Shown here: piece after piece, positions 34,351 to 42,959 of the stretch
Layout of the letters: each line of letters begins with the position of its first letter
How positions within the stretch are numbered: position 1 is the stretch's first letter
DNA from: Rubripirellula amarantea
Lineage (GTDB): Bacteria; Planctomycetota; Planctomycetia; Pirellulales; Pirellulaceae
DNA length: 64,000 nt
Direction: 5' to 3'
NCBI RefSeq assembly: GCF_007859865.1
Contig: NZ_SJPI01000001.1
Location: 2,497,132 to 2,561,131 of the forward strand
Position numbers and translations under genes: made by a program
Notes under the pieces: model-generated
The model's database searches: none
Told to the model about the DNA's origin: nothing
What the model saw: only the letters and a program-made list of their open reading frames with translations

Positions 34351-35529
34351 GTGGATCGATTTGAGCCTACCGACGCAGCACGCCGTCTGGATCTGAACCC
34401 ATCTCAAGCTCCTTCGAAGAGCTTCGCCCACGGACCACTCGCATTTTCTCGGTTGCCCATCGCTTTGGCGGGGTTTTGCCTCCTGTGCTTGCCGTTCTTT
34501 ACGTCCACCGGCTCGACTGCTCGGGCCGATGAGTCGCTGAAAAATGAATCGAGTTGGCGTGCGGTAAGCACCGAGCAAATGGCCACTCTGCTTCGATCGG
34601 CACTCGACCAACTCGGCATTACGCCCGACGCGATGGACAAAGCGGCAGAGGACTTTTTGGTCGCAATCGAAAGTCGCGATGAAGATCCCCTCGATGCGTA
34701 TGTCCATGTCACGCTCAGCCGTGTCTCGGTGATCGACGAAGTGGTCTCGCACACGAGAAACTCGATTTCGACCGCTGGTAAAACGGTTGATCCCAACTCA
34801 GAGACTTATTCCGAGATCGAATCACTGCCCAAATCGATGCGGATGACGCTGCGAACTTGGCTAGGTCGCGAATTGGTTCGTGCTCGTTTGTACGACGAAG
34901 CTCTACCGGTTATCGCCGAAGTGGATCCCACCGAATCCCTTGATCCTGCTGCGACGCTTTTTTACCGAGGTGCTTGTTACCACGCATTGCTTATGAAAAA
35001 GGAAGCACTTGCAGACTTGCGGCGACTGCTTGAGAACGAGGACGAAAGCCCGGTGCGTTTCACCCGGACGGCTCGCATGATGGTCGCCGATATCAAGCCG
35101 CTCAAAGAGGACACGCTCGACGAAATCTCGCGATTGATGACGGATGTGACTCGTCGCTTAGACCTTGGTCGCAGTGATGATCAAACCAAGGAACAGGAGC
35201 AAAAGATTATCGACAAGCTGACAAAGCTCATCGAAGACCTCGAAAAACAGCAGCAACAACAACAGCAGCAGCAACAGCAACAACAGGCGGGCGGACAGCC
35301 TAGCGGGGGCAATGGCGGTCAAGGCTCGCCAATGCAAGACAGTCAGATCGCTGGCGGTAGCGGCAAGGGTGATGTCGACAAGAAGAAAATCGACGATCGT
35401 GACGGTTGGGGTAACCTTCCGCCTGCCGAACGCCAACAAGCATTGCAGCAAATCAGTCGCGATCTTCCCACGCATTATCGCGAGGCAATCGAGGCGTACT
35501 TCCGAAAGCTGGCCACCGAAGGTTCGTGA
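34351..35529 (+). CDS. Exported TPR-like protein with polyglutamine tract
   Basis: About 392 residues from GTG at 34351, which has AGAGG five bases upstream; GTG at 34345 overlaps that site. An N-terminal hydrophobic segment 'LPIALAGFCLLCLPFFTSTG' ends near an Ala-Arg-Ala site. The middle is helical and TPR-like ('FYRGACYHALLMKKEALADL'). Then come 13 consecutive glutamines (35248-35286), a Gly-rich linker, and a conserved-looking end 'RDLPTHYREAIEAYFRKLA'. Third member of the unit that starts at 30106. No catalytic motif; function unknown. Confidence 0.8.
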   Translation: MDRFEPTDAARRLDLNPSQAPSKSFAHGPLAFSRLPIALAGFCLLCLPFFTSTGSTARADESLKNESSWRAVSTEQMATLLRSALDQLGITPDAMDKAAEDFLVAIESRDEDPLDAYVHVTLSRVSVIDEVVSHTRNSISTAGKTVDPNSETYSEIESLPKSMRMTLRTWLGRELVRARLYDEALPVIAEVDPTESLDPAATLFYRGACYHALLMKKEALADLRRLLENEDESPVRFTRTARMMVADIKPLKEDTLDEISRLMTDVTRRLDLGRSDDQTKEQEQKIIDKLTKLIEDLEKQQQQQQQQQQQQQAGGQPSGGNGGQGSPMQDSQIAGGSGKGDVDKKKIDDRDGWGNLPPAERQQALQQISRDLPTHYREAIEAYFRKLATEGS

Positions 35530-35775
35530 GTTCGTGATCGGGACTCGATGAGCGACATCGTTCGGCTAGTGGTACGATAGTGTCGTCAAATCCACGTCGC
35601 TAAAAATCTTTTTTTGGTCGTCTTGCTCTGAGACGATGGGAAAAATAGTCGCAATGTGCCGCAGAAATTGCGTGCCAAAAACACGGTTTTTCCCAACTTG
35701 GCGCTAACCACCCAGTCGGCCCCCTTTACCGTTTGATAGGTATCTCGATGTTGGTCGCGTCGTGGACGCCTCGCC

Positions 35776-35819
35776 AACAAGATTGTTTCAAACAAGATTG
35801 TTTCAATCGGGGAGGCGTC
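35776..35819 (+). promoter_or_regulatory. Operator-like direct and inverted repeats before the CAP-domain gene
   Basis: AACAAGATTGTTTCA occurs twice head to tail (35776-35790 and 35791-35805). The junction forms the perfect palindrome TTGTTT-c-AAACAA (35783-35795). The pair is flanked by an 8-bp inverted repeat GACGCCTC (35765-35772) / GAGGCGTC (35812-35819). It ends 32 bp before the start codon, a suitable place for repressor binding or an mRNA hairpin covering the leader. Confidence 0.55.
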
Positions 35820-35851
35820 GCTTTGGTTTCTTTCTCTTTCGGAGAGATTAC

Positions 35852-36481
35852 ATGCAACGGATTGTTTCGTTGGTTGTTTTGAGTTTGGGTTCGCTTTCGG
35901 CACTTAGCATTTCATCGCTTTCAGCCGAAGGCATCGTTTATTCCACCGGACCGCATACCGTCGGTCCTTCCTCTATCACCATGCACTCGCCGGTTCCGGC
36001 GATGTCCACCGTCGTGCAAAGTTCTGGTGCGGTGTGTCCCAAGTGCGGTAAGGTTCATGGGTCTAGTAGTCAGTCGGCCAACCAGCAGGTGACCTATACG
36101 GCACCCACTTCGGCGAATCCGACCTTTAATTCAGGCAATGGTTCGCGTGGTGCTGGGGCCCTCCAAGGTGGAGGTTCCATTCAAAATGTACTTTCGACCT
36201 TGAACGCGCAACGGGCTCGACAAGGAATCGGCAGCCTGCGATATGATCCTTCTCTGCAAGCGGTAGCCGAGCGACGCGCTCAAATGATGGCATCAATGAG
36301 CTTGAAGAGTCATCCACCAGGATCTTATGCTCCCGGAACCTACGAAGGTGTCGGATGGTCCAGTTCGTACTCGCCGTCAGGAGTGTCGGCATGTTTCACC
36401 AGCGATCCTCGCATGCAAGTCGCCGGAGCAGCGATGGCTACGGGGCGAGACGGCGTTTACTTTGCCGTCGTTTATCGCTAG
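35852..36481 (+). CDS. Exported CAP-domain (SCP-like) protein
   Basis: 209 residues from the ATG at 35852, with GGAGA seven bases upstream. Signal peptide 'MQRIVSLVVLSLGSLSALS'. A short Cys-x2-Cys segment 'GAVCPKCGKVHG' (~residue 57) may hold metal. The C-terminal ~100 residues look like a CAP/SCP domain: 'VLSTLNAQRARQGIGSLRYD', 'LQAVAERRAQMM' and 'AATGRDGVYFAVVYR'-like end. The domain is shorter than usual and some of the canonical His/Glu cavity residues are not obvious. CAP proteins are secreted and bind lipids or peptides; the role here is unknown. The upstream region carries operator-like repeats. Confidence 0.8.
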   Translation: MQRIVSLVVLSLGSLSALSISSLSAEGIVYSTGPHTVGPSSITMHSPVPAMSTVVQSSGAVCPKCGKVHGSSSQSANQQVTYTAPTSANPTFNSGNGSRGAGALQGGGSIQNVLSTLNAQRARQGIGSLRYDPSLQAVAERRAQMMASMSLKSHPPGSYAPGTYEGVGWSSSYSPSGVSACFTSDPRMQVAGAAMATGRDGVYFAVVYR

Positions 36482-36519
36482 TTGAGCGTTTTCTAAATCG
36501 GCACGGAAGCAATGGCGCC

Positions 36520-37404
36520 GTGATCAGTAAACTCTGCAGCGACTTTCTGATCGCGGTTGCCTCTCTCTTGTTCATCGGCACGGTCGCGAACGGGCAAACT
36601 ACGTTTAGCTTGTCTGGGCCGTCCAATCAAAGTGGCAATCTGCAATCGGCGAATTCCGCTTCGGCCGATTCGCTTGCTCAAGCAAAGGCCTCGATCCAGT
36701 GGTTGTCGGAGGTGGCGATTAGAAAGTCACCTCGGACTTTCGACGGTGACAAGCATTGGGGTGAAACCAAAAGCATTTGGGCTGGAGTCAAAGTTCGCTT
36801 CGACGGTGGCAAGCTCAAAACGAAACGGCGTAAGAAGGATGTCAATCACGGGCGTTGGATCAAGTACGAAGTTTCGCTGCCACCCCAGCATCTGACGGAC
36901 CAGATCTCCTTAACCGTCGACGAAGTAACGGGCCTGCAGGACGCGGTCGGAAGTGCGATGCGGATTCGGTCAACGTTAATAACGCCAATGACATTTACTG
37001 CTCGGATCCAACGTTGGAATTTGGGCGTTCGAATTTTTAGTGTCACGGTTAGTGGGCGAATGAAGATTCGCATGCGTTCAACCATGGCACTACGGACGCA
37101 GGCCGACTACAGCGAAATTCCACCGGCCTTAGTGATGCGGCCTCACGTTGAGACCGCTGATCTATCACTTGAATCTTTCGAGGTCGATCGAGTCAGCCAC
37201 GTTGGCGGTGATGCCGCCGAAGCGTGGGGCGAGATCATGCAGGAAGTCTTGGTCGAGCGATTTGTGGATCGCGCCAACGACACGCTCGCCGAAAAACTCA
37301 ACAAGGCAATCCGTAAGAATGAGGACGACTTGCGTTTGTCCCTGACCGATTGGCTCAGCTCTCTAGGGGCACGCCAACAACTTACCGACCAGACGGACCG
37401 GTAA
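36520..37404 (+). CDS. Exported protein of unknown function
   Basis: About 294 residues from GTG at 36520, with GGAAG ~11 bases upstream; no ATG in frame gives a signal peptide. 'DFLIAVASLLFIGTVANGQ' is the signal peptide core and cleavage region. The mature part is basic and beta-rich ('WAGVKVRFDGGKLKTKRRKK', 'GVRIFSVTVSGRMKIRMR') and ends in a charged helix 'ADTLAEKLNKAI'-like. No family recognised. It starts 38 bp after the CAP-domain gene, so they may be co-transcribed. Confidence 0.72.
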   Translation: MISKLCSDFLIAVASLLFIGTVANGQTTFSLSGPSNQSGNLQSANSASADSLAQAKASIQWLSEVAIRKSPRTFDGDKHWGETKSIWAGVKVRFDGGKLKTKRRKKDVNHGRWIKYEVSLPPQHLTDQISLTVDEVTGLQDAVGSAMRIRSTLITPMTFTARIQRWNLGVRIFSVTVSGRMKIRMRSTMALRTQADYSEIPPALVMRPHVETADLSLESFEVDRVSHVGGDAAEAWGEIMQEVLVERFVDRANDTLAEKLNKAIRKNEDDLRLSLTDWLSSLGARQQLTDQTDR

Positions 37405-37688
37405 TCTTCTTCATCACAGACTTGATCGACGCGTGTTTCTCGGCGCCCGTCACCGCAGCCTCCGACCATGTCCGTCGGTGAGATGGTTGCTGGGCTGGTC
37501 ACGTGGTTCGGAGTGCTCGACGGTTCGACTCCTAAACTGGTCCTGCCAAACGCATGTGAATTTTGGATCCGTTCTCGACCGGGCCGCTGCCTACCCATTG
37601 CCCGTCACGCTTATCAATCACGTAAAATTAGAAAATCGAGATTTTGATAAATCCGTGGGGACTGCTGGATCGTCGTAAGATGTGAATC

Positions 37689-38243
37689 ATGAAAGCCACG
37701 TCGCCAGCACGAGATTTGCCCCCGATCTGTGAGGGCGATGCGCCTTGGCAGCATCCGCTTCAGGCGTGCTTTGAAGAATTTCGAGGCGAGTTGCTTGGGA
37801 CGATCTATTACACCGTTGGTAATAGGGATGACGCCCGCGACGTGATGCAGGAAGCTTTCTTGAAGTGTTGGAATCATCGCGACCAATTGGATGGAGTCGA
37901 AAACTTACGGGCGTGGGTTTTCCGCATTGCAATCAACACGGCTCGCGACGCTCGTAAGACCGCTTGGAACCGACGTCGCCGATCCATCGACCAAGCTACT
38001 TCGTTCACGCAAACGGGCGACATCGCGGAACGGACGGCGATCGAACAGGAACAATTAGAGTTGCTTCGACACGCTATCGCTGGGCTTTCGTCGGAACAAC
38101 GAGACGTCTTTCTACTTCGCCAGAACGGACAAATGACGTATGAACAAATTGCCAATGCGATATCCGTTCCCGTCGGCACCGTTAAGACTCGTATGAGAGC
38201 TGCCCTTGCCAATCTTCGCGCTTCAGTGGAGAGTGAATCATGA
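37689..38243 (+). CDS. ECF-type RNA polymerase sigma factor
   Basis: 184 residues. Region 2 ('TIYYTVGNRDDARDVMQEAF', 'LRAWVFRIAINTARDARK') and region 4 ('LSSEQRDVFLLRQNGQMTYE', 'QIANAISVPVGTVKTRMRAA') are complete, with no region 3, the ECF layout. Its stop overlaps the start of a 980-residue membrane protein with an anti-sigma-like N-terminus (ATGA), so the pair is a likely sigma/anti-sigma module. A 14-bp palindromic AAAATC-ga-GATTTT sits at 37632-37645, about 45 bases upstream. Confidence 0.92.
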   Translation: MKATSPARDLPPICEGDAPWQHPLQACFEEFRGELLGTIYYTVGNRDDARDVMQEAFLKCWNHRDQLDGVENLRAWVFRIAINTARDARKTAWNRRRRSIDQATSFTQTGDIAERTAIEQEQLELLRHAIAGLSSEQRDVFLLRQNGQMTYEQIANAISVPVGTVKTRMRAALANLRASVESES

Positions 38244-41182
38244 CCGATGCCGAACGTCAACGATTGCTTGATCAGCTCCTTGAACTGCATTTCGATCTGC
38301 TGGATGAACCGGATGCATCCGCTTTGCGAAGCCGCATCGAAAGGGAGCCTGAAGTAGCTTTGCTTTGGCAGCAAACGCAACGAATCAGCGACGGTCTAGC
38401 TCAAGCTTCCAGACTGGATGATCCAGTGGCGATGGTGAACGTCGCGGGACAACGTTTGGCCAAACCGTATCAGAAGCGTCCTCTTGTCGCCGCTGCCTTA
38501 GCCGCCTGCTTGGGATGGCTGATATTGGCCGCAGGTCACCTGGCGAGCCGTCCTGCGGGACCGCCAATGCCAATTGCAATCAAGGCTCGCGTGGACACCC
38601 AACCGGATTCCAGCTTTGCCGTAAACGTCCAGGCGTCGCCGGTCTCTGGAACAACTACCGACTTTCTTGTCACTCCGGCGACGCTTTCGTTCTCGGTTCT
38701 TAACCATCGTTCGGTGCTGTTTAGCGGGGTCGTTAAAACTGACGTTGAAGGCAGCGTTCGCATTGAGTTGCCTGACCAAATGGTAATCCCCGCAGAGACT
38801 CGTTTACGGATCCAAGCGAAACAAGACAGTGAGCGATCACCGAGCGGTACGATTGAAATTCCATTGCCGCCGACGCGATGCGTAACCTATCTCACCACCG
38901 ATCGGCCGTTATACGCACCCGGCGAAACCGTCTATGTTCGATCCGTCACCATGACCCGAGTTCGTCAAACCGCCGTCGTTGAAGTGCCTATTCGGTATTC
39001 GCTGCTGCGTCCCGATGGACCTCAAGTGCATAGCGAAGTTCACGAGGGAGTCACGCAGCAGGGTGTCGGCAATACTGCGTTTGTATTGCCAGCGGATCTA
39101 GATCCAGGAAGTTACCGTGTGGTTGCGGAAAGCTTAGATGGTTTGTTTCCCAGCGAGCAGATACCGATCGAGGTAAAAGCATTCAAGCGAGTCACCATGG
39201 CAAAGTCGGTCCTGTTTGACCGACGCAGTTATCGGCCCGGCGAGATGGTTTCAGCGACGATTCGGATCAAGGATCTCGCCGGGGCACCACAGATGGGAGC
39301 CCGCGTAACGGTTCAAGCGATCGCAGGGAAAAGCGTTTTGCATCGGGCGTCTGGTCGTTCCGGTGACGATGGTGAATTTGAATGTTTGTTTCGGCTTCCA
39401 CGGTCTTTGATGTCCGATAAGGCCCGATTGTCGTTGGAGGTTGCGGTGGGGAAAGTCCGTGAGTCACGGTCATTCCCGATTCCCTTGGTCCAAGGAAATC
39501 CTCGGGTTCAGTTCTTCCCTGAGGGCGGAGAGTTGGTCGCCGGCCTAACTAACCGCGTGTATGTCCAAACACTCGACAACTCGGGGGCACCGGTGGAAAT
39601 CAGCGGCGAAATTGTGGATGAAGCGGAGAGCGTTGTTGCTGCATTCACCACCAACCGAGATGGAAGGGCGAGATTTGAAATCACTCCAGCGTTGGGCAAG
39701 ACTTATCAGTGGCGTTCACCGACAAATGACGACGCCGTGTCCTTGCCAACGGCAGTTGCCGATTTGCCGGTGATCGTTACAGGGAAAGGCGTGTTTGGCG
39801 CTCACAAGCCCATTGAAATGGTTCTGCGCAGTCTGCGAAGTCGTGCCGTTGTTGTGCATGCCGTTTGTCGAGGTCGGCTTCTCACCCGACAAAATGTTTT
39901 GCTCCACGAAGGAGACAATCCGATCTCATTGGAGATTCCCACTGATGCTGCGGGAGTTGTCCGGCTAACGGTCTTTGACGACACGGACAGGCCAGTGATG
40001 GAGCGATTGGTGTATCGCAAGTCTCAGGACACGCTCAAAGTAAGTATGAATCCAATACTCGGTGAAGGATCGAGACGATTCCGAGTCCAGGTTTCCGATC
40101 CTTCCGGCGCTTTGTCACGCGCAGTGTTGGGCGTCAGCGTCGTGAACGAAGAAGTTGCGGTTCAAGCCAATCAGCCACGAATGACCATGCCCACATTCTT
40201 TCGTTTGGGCAGTGAGATTGCTAACCCAGAGGCGCTCGAAAATGGGGACTTCTATTTAAGCGATCAGCCGGAATCCGAAGTGGCGCTTGATCTATTACTT
40301 GCCACCCAGGGCTGGCGAAGGTTCGCGTGGCGTGGTGAAGGGGCAATGACTTCCGTCAACCAGAAAGACTTGCGAGAACGGATCGTGCGTTTGCTTTCCA
40401 TCAATGGCGAGGGCGAACGCCAGAGCGTTTACACTACCGACGACGAGGCCAAGATCCAGGCTTGGGATGAGCACCTAAAGGCCTCCCATGAATCGTTCCG
40501 TAGGATGTTGGTGGGCGGTTCAATTTGGACCTTGATTGTGTTCTTACTTGGCAGCGTTTGGACCTGGGCTCGGCATCGACGTCGCTGGCCCCGGTCTGTT
40601 GCCCTTCTGATGGTCGTAGTGGCGCTAGCGGTGCCCGGGTGCGGGCAATCACAAAGCACGGTGATCACACCTTCGGCTGACTATGACACGCCCTCGGCGG
40701 TATTACCCAACACGGACCTCCAAGATTCGCCAAGCACACCATCGATCATGCCAGACGAAAATGAACAGGCAACGATTGAGATCTTGCAATCGTTGCTGTT
40801 GAACGGCAATTCAGAAGCGTGGTTTGCATCGCAACCCATCACACGTGAAAAATTACAAGAGATGATGGTGCGGCGTGGACTGACACCCGACACGATGGCT
40901 GATGATTTACTCGCAGAGTTGCGATTTCCGATTCGACAGTACGCCTACACCGCGATTGAAGAGTCGGTCAATGAAGGCTCTGTACCCGCCACGTTGTTTT
41001 GGAATCCGATGTTGATCACCGCCGATGACGGGACTGCCATTATCGAGTTCGATGTACCCGACACCGTCGAGCGACTTCGATGGCACATTGACGTTCATGC
41101 CAGCGACGGTGCGCTGGGATCATGGAACTCGGTGCGAGCTGTCGACCCGCAGATGAGGCCGAATCGAGATCTCGCGGACTAA
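38240..41182 (+). CDS. Membrane protein: anti-sigma-like N-terminus fused to A2M-like domains
   Basis: 980 residues. Residues 1-70 are an acidic helical region like the cytoplasmic part of planctomycete anti-sigma factors. A transmembrane helix follows ('LVAAALAACLGWLILAAGHL', ~residues 78-98). The outside part holds macroglobulin MG2-type domains ('LTTDRPLYAPGETVYVRS' near residue 218, 'FDRRSYRPGEMVSATIRIKD' near 330) and 'DLLLATQGWRRFAW'. A second hydrophobic region (~755-795) ends in a lipobox-like 'LAVPGCG'. The last part 'TLFWNPMLITADDGTAIIEF' matches the alpha-2-macroglobulin domain start. The thioester motif CGEQ and the complement-like C-terminal half are absent. It may sense protease or envelope stress and control the upstream sigma factor; this is inference. 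Confidence 0.85.
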   Translation: MTDAERQRLLDQLLELHFDLLDEPDASALRSRIEREPEVALLWQQTQRISDGLAQASRLDDPVAMVNVAGQRLAKPYQKRPLVAAALAACLGWLILAAGHLASRPAGPPMPIAIKARVDTQPDSSFAVNVQASPVSGTTTDFLVTPATLSFSVLNHRSVLFSGVVKTDVEGSVRIELPDQMVIPAETRLRIQAKQDSERSPSGTIEIPLPPTRCVTYLTTDRPLYAPGETVYVRSVTMTRVRQTAVVEVPIRYSLLRPDGPQVHSEVHEGVTQQGVGNTAFVLPADLDPGSYRVVAESLDGLFPSEQIPIEVKAFKRVTMAKSVLFDRRSYRPGEMVSATIRIKDLAGAPQMGARVTVQAIAGKSVLHRASGRSGDDGEFECLFRLPRSLMSDKARLSLEVAVGKVRESRSFPIPLVQGNPRVQFFPEGGELVAGLTNRVYVQTLDNSGAPVEISGEIVDEAESVVAAFTTNRDGRARFEITPALGKTYQWRSPTNDDAVSLPTAVADLPVIVTGKGVFGAHKPIEMVLRSLRSRAVVVHAVCRGRLLTRQNVLLHEGDNPISLEIPTDAAGVVRLTVFDDTDRPVMERLVYRKSQDTLKVSMNPILGEGSRRFRVQVSDPSGALSRAVLGVSVVNEEVAVQANQPRMTMPTFFRLGSEIANPEALENGDFYLSDQPESEVALDLLLATQGWRRFAWRGEGAMTSVNQKDLRERIVRLLSINGEGERQSVYTTDDEAKIQAWDEHLKASHESFRRMLVGGSIWTLIVFLLGSVWTWARHRRRWPRSVALLMVVVALAVPGCGQSQSTVITPSADYDTPSAVLPNTDLQDSPSTPSIMPDENEQATIEILQSLLLNGNSEAWFASQPITREKLQEMMVRRGLTPDTMADDLLAELRFPIRQYAYTAIEESVNEGSVPATLFWNPMLITADDGTAIIEFDVPDTVERLRWHIDVHASDGALGSWNSVRAVDPQMRPNRDLAD

Positions 41183-41208
41183 TAAATCTCCTGTTTAGTG
41201 CGAGTGAA

Positions 41209-41748
41209 CTAGGCTTTGGCAGCGACAGCGGATGGCTTCATCGCGAATTCGTAACCGGCAAACATCAGAGCCGAAAACGCTAAGTCACCAGCGATCGTGT
41301 AGCCGTAGAACGGAATCGCGGCAACGAAGCAACTGACCAATCCGCCCGCGGTCATTGAATACCAACCTGCGGCCCAAACGCCGAGGTTGCTGACAATGAA
41401 GAACAAGGTCGATGCGGCAAGTGATCCGCCAAATACGCCTAAGCCAAACTTGGTAGCGGTCGTTGAGGCGCGAACCTTGGCGAGTTGACGCCCGATCAGC
41501 ACGGCAAGCGTTGCACCACCATAAACAGCCAGCATCGTCACAGGAGCGTAGAAGCCCATGCCGGGAATTCCCAGGGCGTAGCCAATGATGTCGCTAAGCA
41601 ACAGCACAGCCGCAGGCACCAAGTAGGCGCGTTTGCCCGCTGCGTAGCAGCCTACAAACAAGCCAATTGCTCCAATGCAGGCCACATTGGGTGGATGCGG
41701 AAGGAAGCGGCTGGCGACGGCGACGAGGATCAGGGCGACGTAAAACAT
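41209..41748 (-). CDS. DUF6580-like integral membrane protein
   Basis: 179 residues with five to six hydrophobic helices. 'VASRFLPHPPNVACIGAIGL' near the N-terminus and 'GDLAFSALMFAGYEFAM' at the end match the DUF6580 pattern, which resembles substrate-binding membrane components of ECF vitamin transporters. The substrate is unknown and no transporter ATPase is nearby. It converges with the A2M-like gene, 26 bp apart. Confidence 0.8.
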   Translation of the reverse strand: MFYVALILVAVASRFLPHPPNVACIGAIGLFVGCYAAGKRAYLVPAAVLLLSDIIGYALGIPGMGFYAPVTMLAVYGGATLAVLIGRQLAKVRASTTATKFGLGVFGGSLAASTLFFIVSNLGVWAAGWYSMTAGGLVSCFVAAIPFYGYTIAGDLAFSALMFAGYEFAMKPSAVAAKA

Positions 41749-41839
41749 GGCGAATCGATTGAAAGGTTCGTTGGGTGAATCATTCCGAAGCCCTGTTCTA
41801 ACTCAGCCTGCCCAAAGGCGGAAGAGATGACGGCTGATC

Positions 41840-42646
41840 TTATGGGAAAATCAGCATTCCGGACGCCACAGCGGCTGATTCAGCAAGAATTGCCTTTCGA
41901 TCCCATGGCGGACGCTGGTAGACCATCGGTGCGCACGATCCCGAGCGAAAGTACCCCATGGTGTATTCGCACTCGCAGGGGTTCTGAATCGCCATTTTGT
42001 ACGGCAACATAGGAATTGTGCTGAAAAAACGCACACCTGAGGCGAGCGGCTGCAGGTGCCCCCAACGCTCGTGGCCGTGACGTTCCAGCATTCGGTCTTC
42101 GAAATAGCGAGGGTTGGAAAACGTGTTTGCGGCTTCCCACTCAATCACCGACCAATTCCAGGTTTGGTCCAATTCGCGGTCACTGCCCTGCTCGGGAAGC
42201 ATCATCAATGGTCGCGGTGCCTCGCTGCGAAACCCGTCGGGTGTGCTGCCGTTACCGATCTCTTTGGTTGAAGTGGAAACAGCGGCCAGTTCTGGCAACA
42301 CGAATCGTCCCCCCACAACCTGCGTGGAAGGGCGTTCGTTGTTCGGTTCCAAATCGACATCGAGGTCAAGGTTGCCGAGGTCCGCATTCGCTCGAGCATC
42401 GTCATCATCATCTGCAACCCGTTCCGGACCACTCATGTCCCGGTCGCCGTCGGTGTCTTCGATTTCGAGTTCTTTCAAACGCTTGCGCAGTTGTTCGCTA
42501 AGCGTGTCAGATTTCTCGGCTCCTGCGTCAGCGTCTTGTGCGTTTACCAAGGAACACGCATTGAAGCTTATCCACAGGCAGGCGATTAGAAAGGCTGCGC
42601 CTAGGTGGCCAGTGCGGTTCAATTGGTTCATCAGCGTGTCTTTCAT
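41840..42646 (-). CDS. Exported planctomycete-type protein of unknown function
   Basis: 268 residues from the ATG at 42646, with GGAAGGAA upstream. Signal peptide 'LGAAFLIACLWISFNACSL'. The middle is acidic and probably disordered ('DTDGDRDMSG', 'DDDDDARANADLGNLDLDVD'). The C-terminal ~100 residues are better ordered with 'RYFEDRMLERHGHERWGHLQ', a Cys cluster 'NPCECEYTMGYFRSGSCAP' and 'PPWDRKA'. I believe this C-terminal pattern recurs in Pirellulaceae exported proteins, but no function is known to me. Confidence 0.75.
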   Translation of the reverse strand: MKDTLMNQLNRTGHLGAAFLIACLWISFNACSLVNAQDADAGAEKSDTLSEQLRKRLKELEIEDTDGDRDMSGPERVADDDDDARANADLGNLDLDVDLEPNNERPSTQVVGGRFVLPELAAVSTSTKEIGNGSTPDGFRSEAPRPLMMLPEQGSDRELDQTWNWSVIEWEAANTFSNPRYFEDRMLERHGHERWGHLQPLASGVRFFSTIPMLPYKMAIQNPCECEYTMGYFRSGSCAPMVYQRPPWDRKAILAESAAVASGMLIFP

Positions 42647-42959
42647 GACCGTTCCTTCCCTGGGTAATTCCGTGACCCGTCAAGCCACGATTCCGTTTCC
42701 TAACATCAAGATCGACTGTCACGACCGGTGTCTCAATCAGAAGCGGGGCTCACGTAAAAAGCGAAACTGTCGGAACAATCCGCATAAACCGAACACGAAC
42801 TGCAGCTCGGCCGAAACAAGTTCGGCGATGCATCCGTGAAACACGGTGGGCACGACGTAGGGTTTTTCAACTTGGCAACCGGTCCGCTCTGACAGCGGGC
42901 CAATGCTTTCGATGCTTTTCAACTTATCGAACTTCAATACGCCCCGCTTGACGATCACC
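42647..42959. other. Divergent intergenic region with two hairpins
   Basis: No gene is seen between the divergent genes. Two perfect or near-perfect hairpins are present: GCCGAA-acaag-TTCGGC (42810-42826) and GGTCCGCT-ctgac-AGCGGGCC (42881-42901, one G-T pair). Neither has a T-run. The second lies 58 bases before the ATG of the CvpA-like gene and could affect its translation. Confidence 0.45.

Noticed and set aside
37522-37532. GGTTCGACTCC, like a tRNA T-loop
   Set aside because: The flanking stem bases (GACGG and CCTAA) do not pair and no anticodon or D arm was found.
37405-37688. Possible short gene in the gap before the sigma factor
   Set aside because: The frames present lack a ribosome binding site and recognisable sequence; only a 14-bp palindrome at 37632-37645 was kept as a note.
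42114-42839. 241-codon plus-strand frame across the exported hypothetical gene
   Set aside because: It is low in motif content and Ser/Arg-rich, as expected for an antisense frame; the minus-strand gene has a signal peptide and ribosome binding site.
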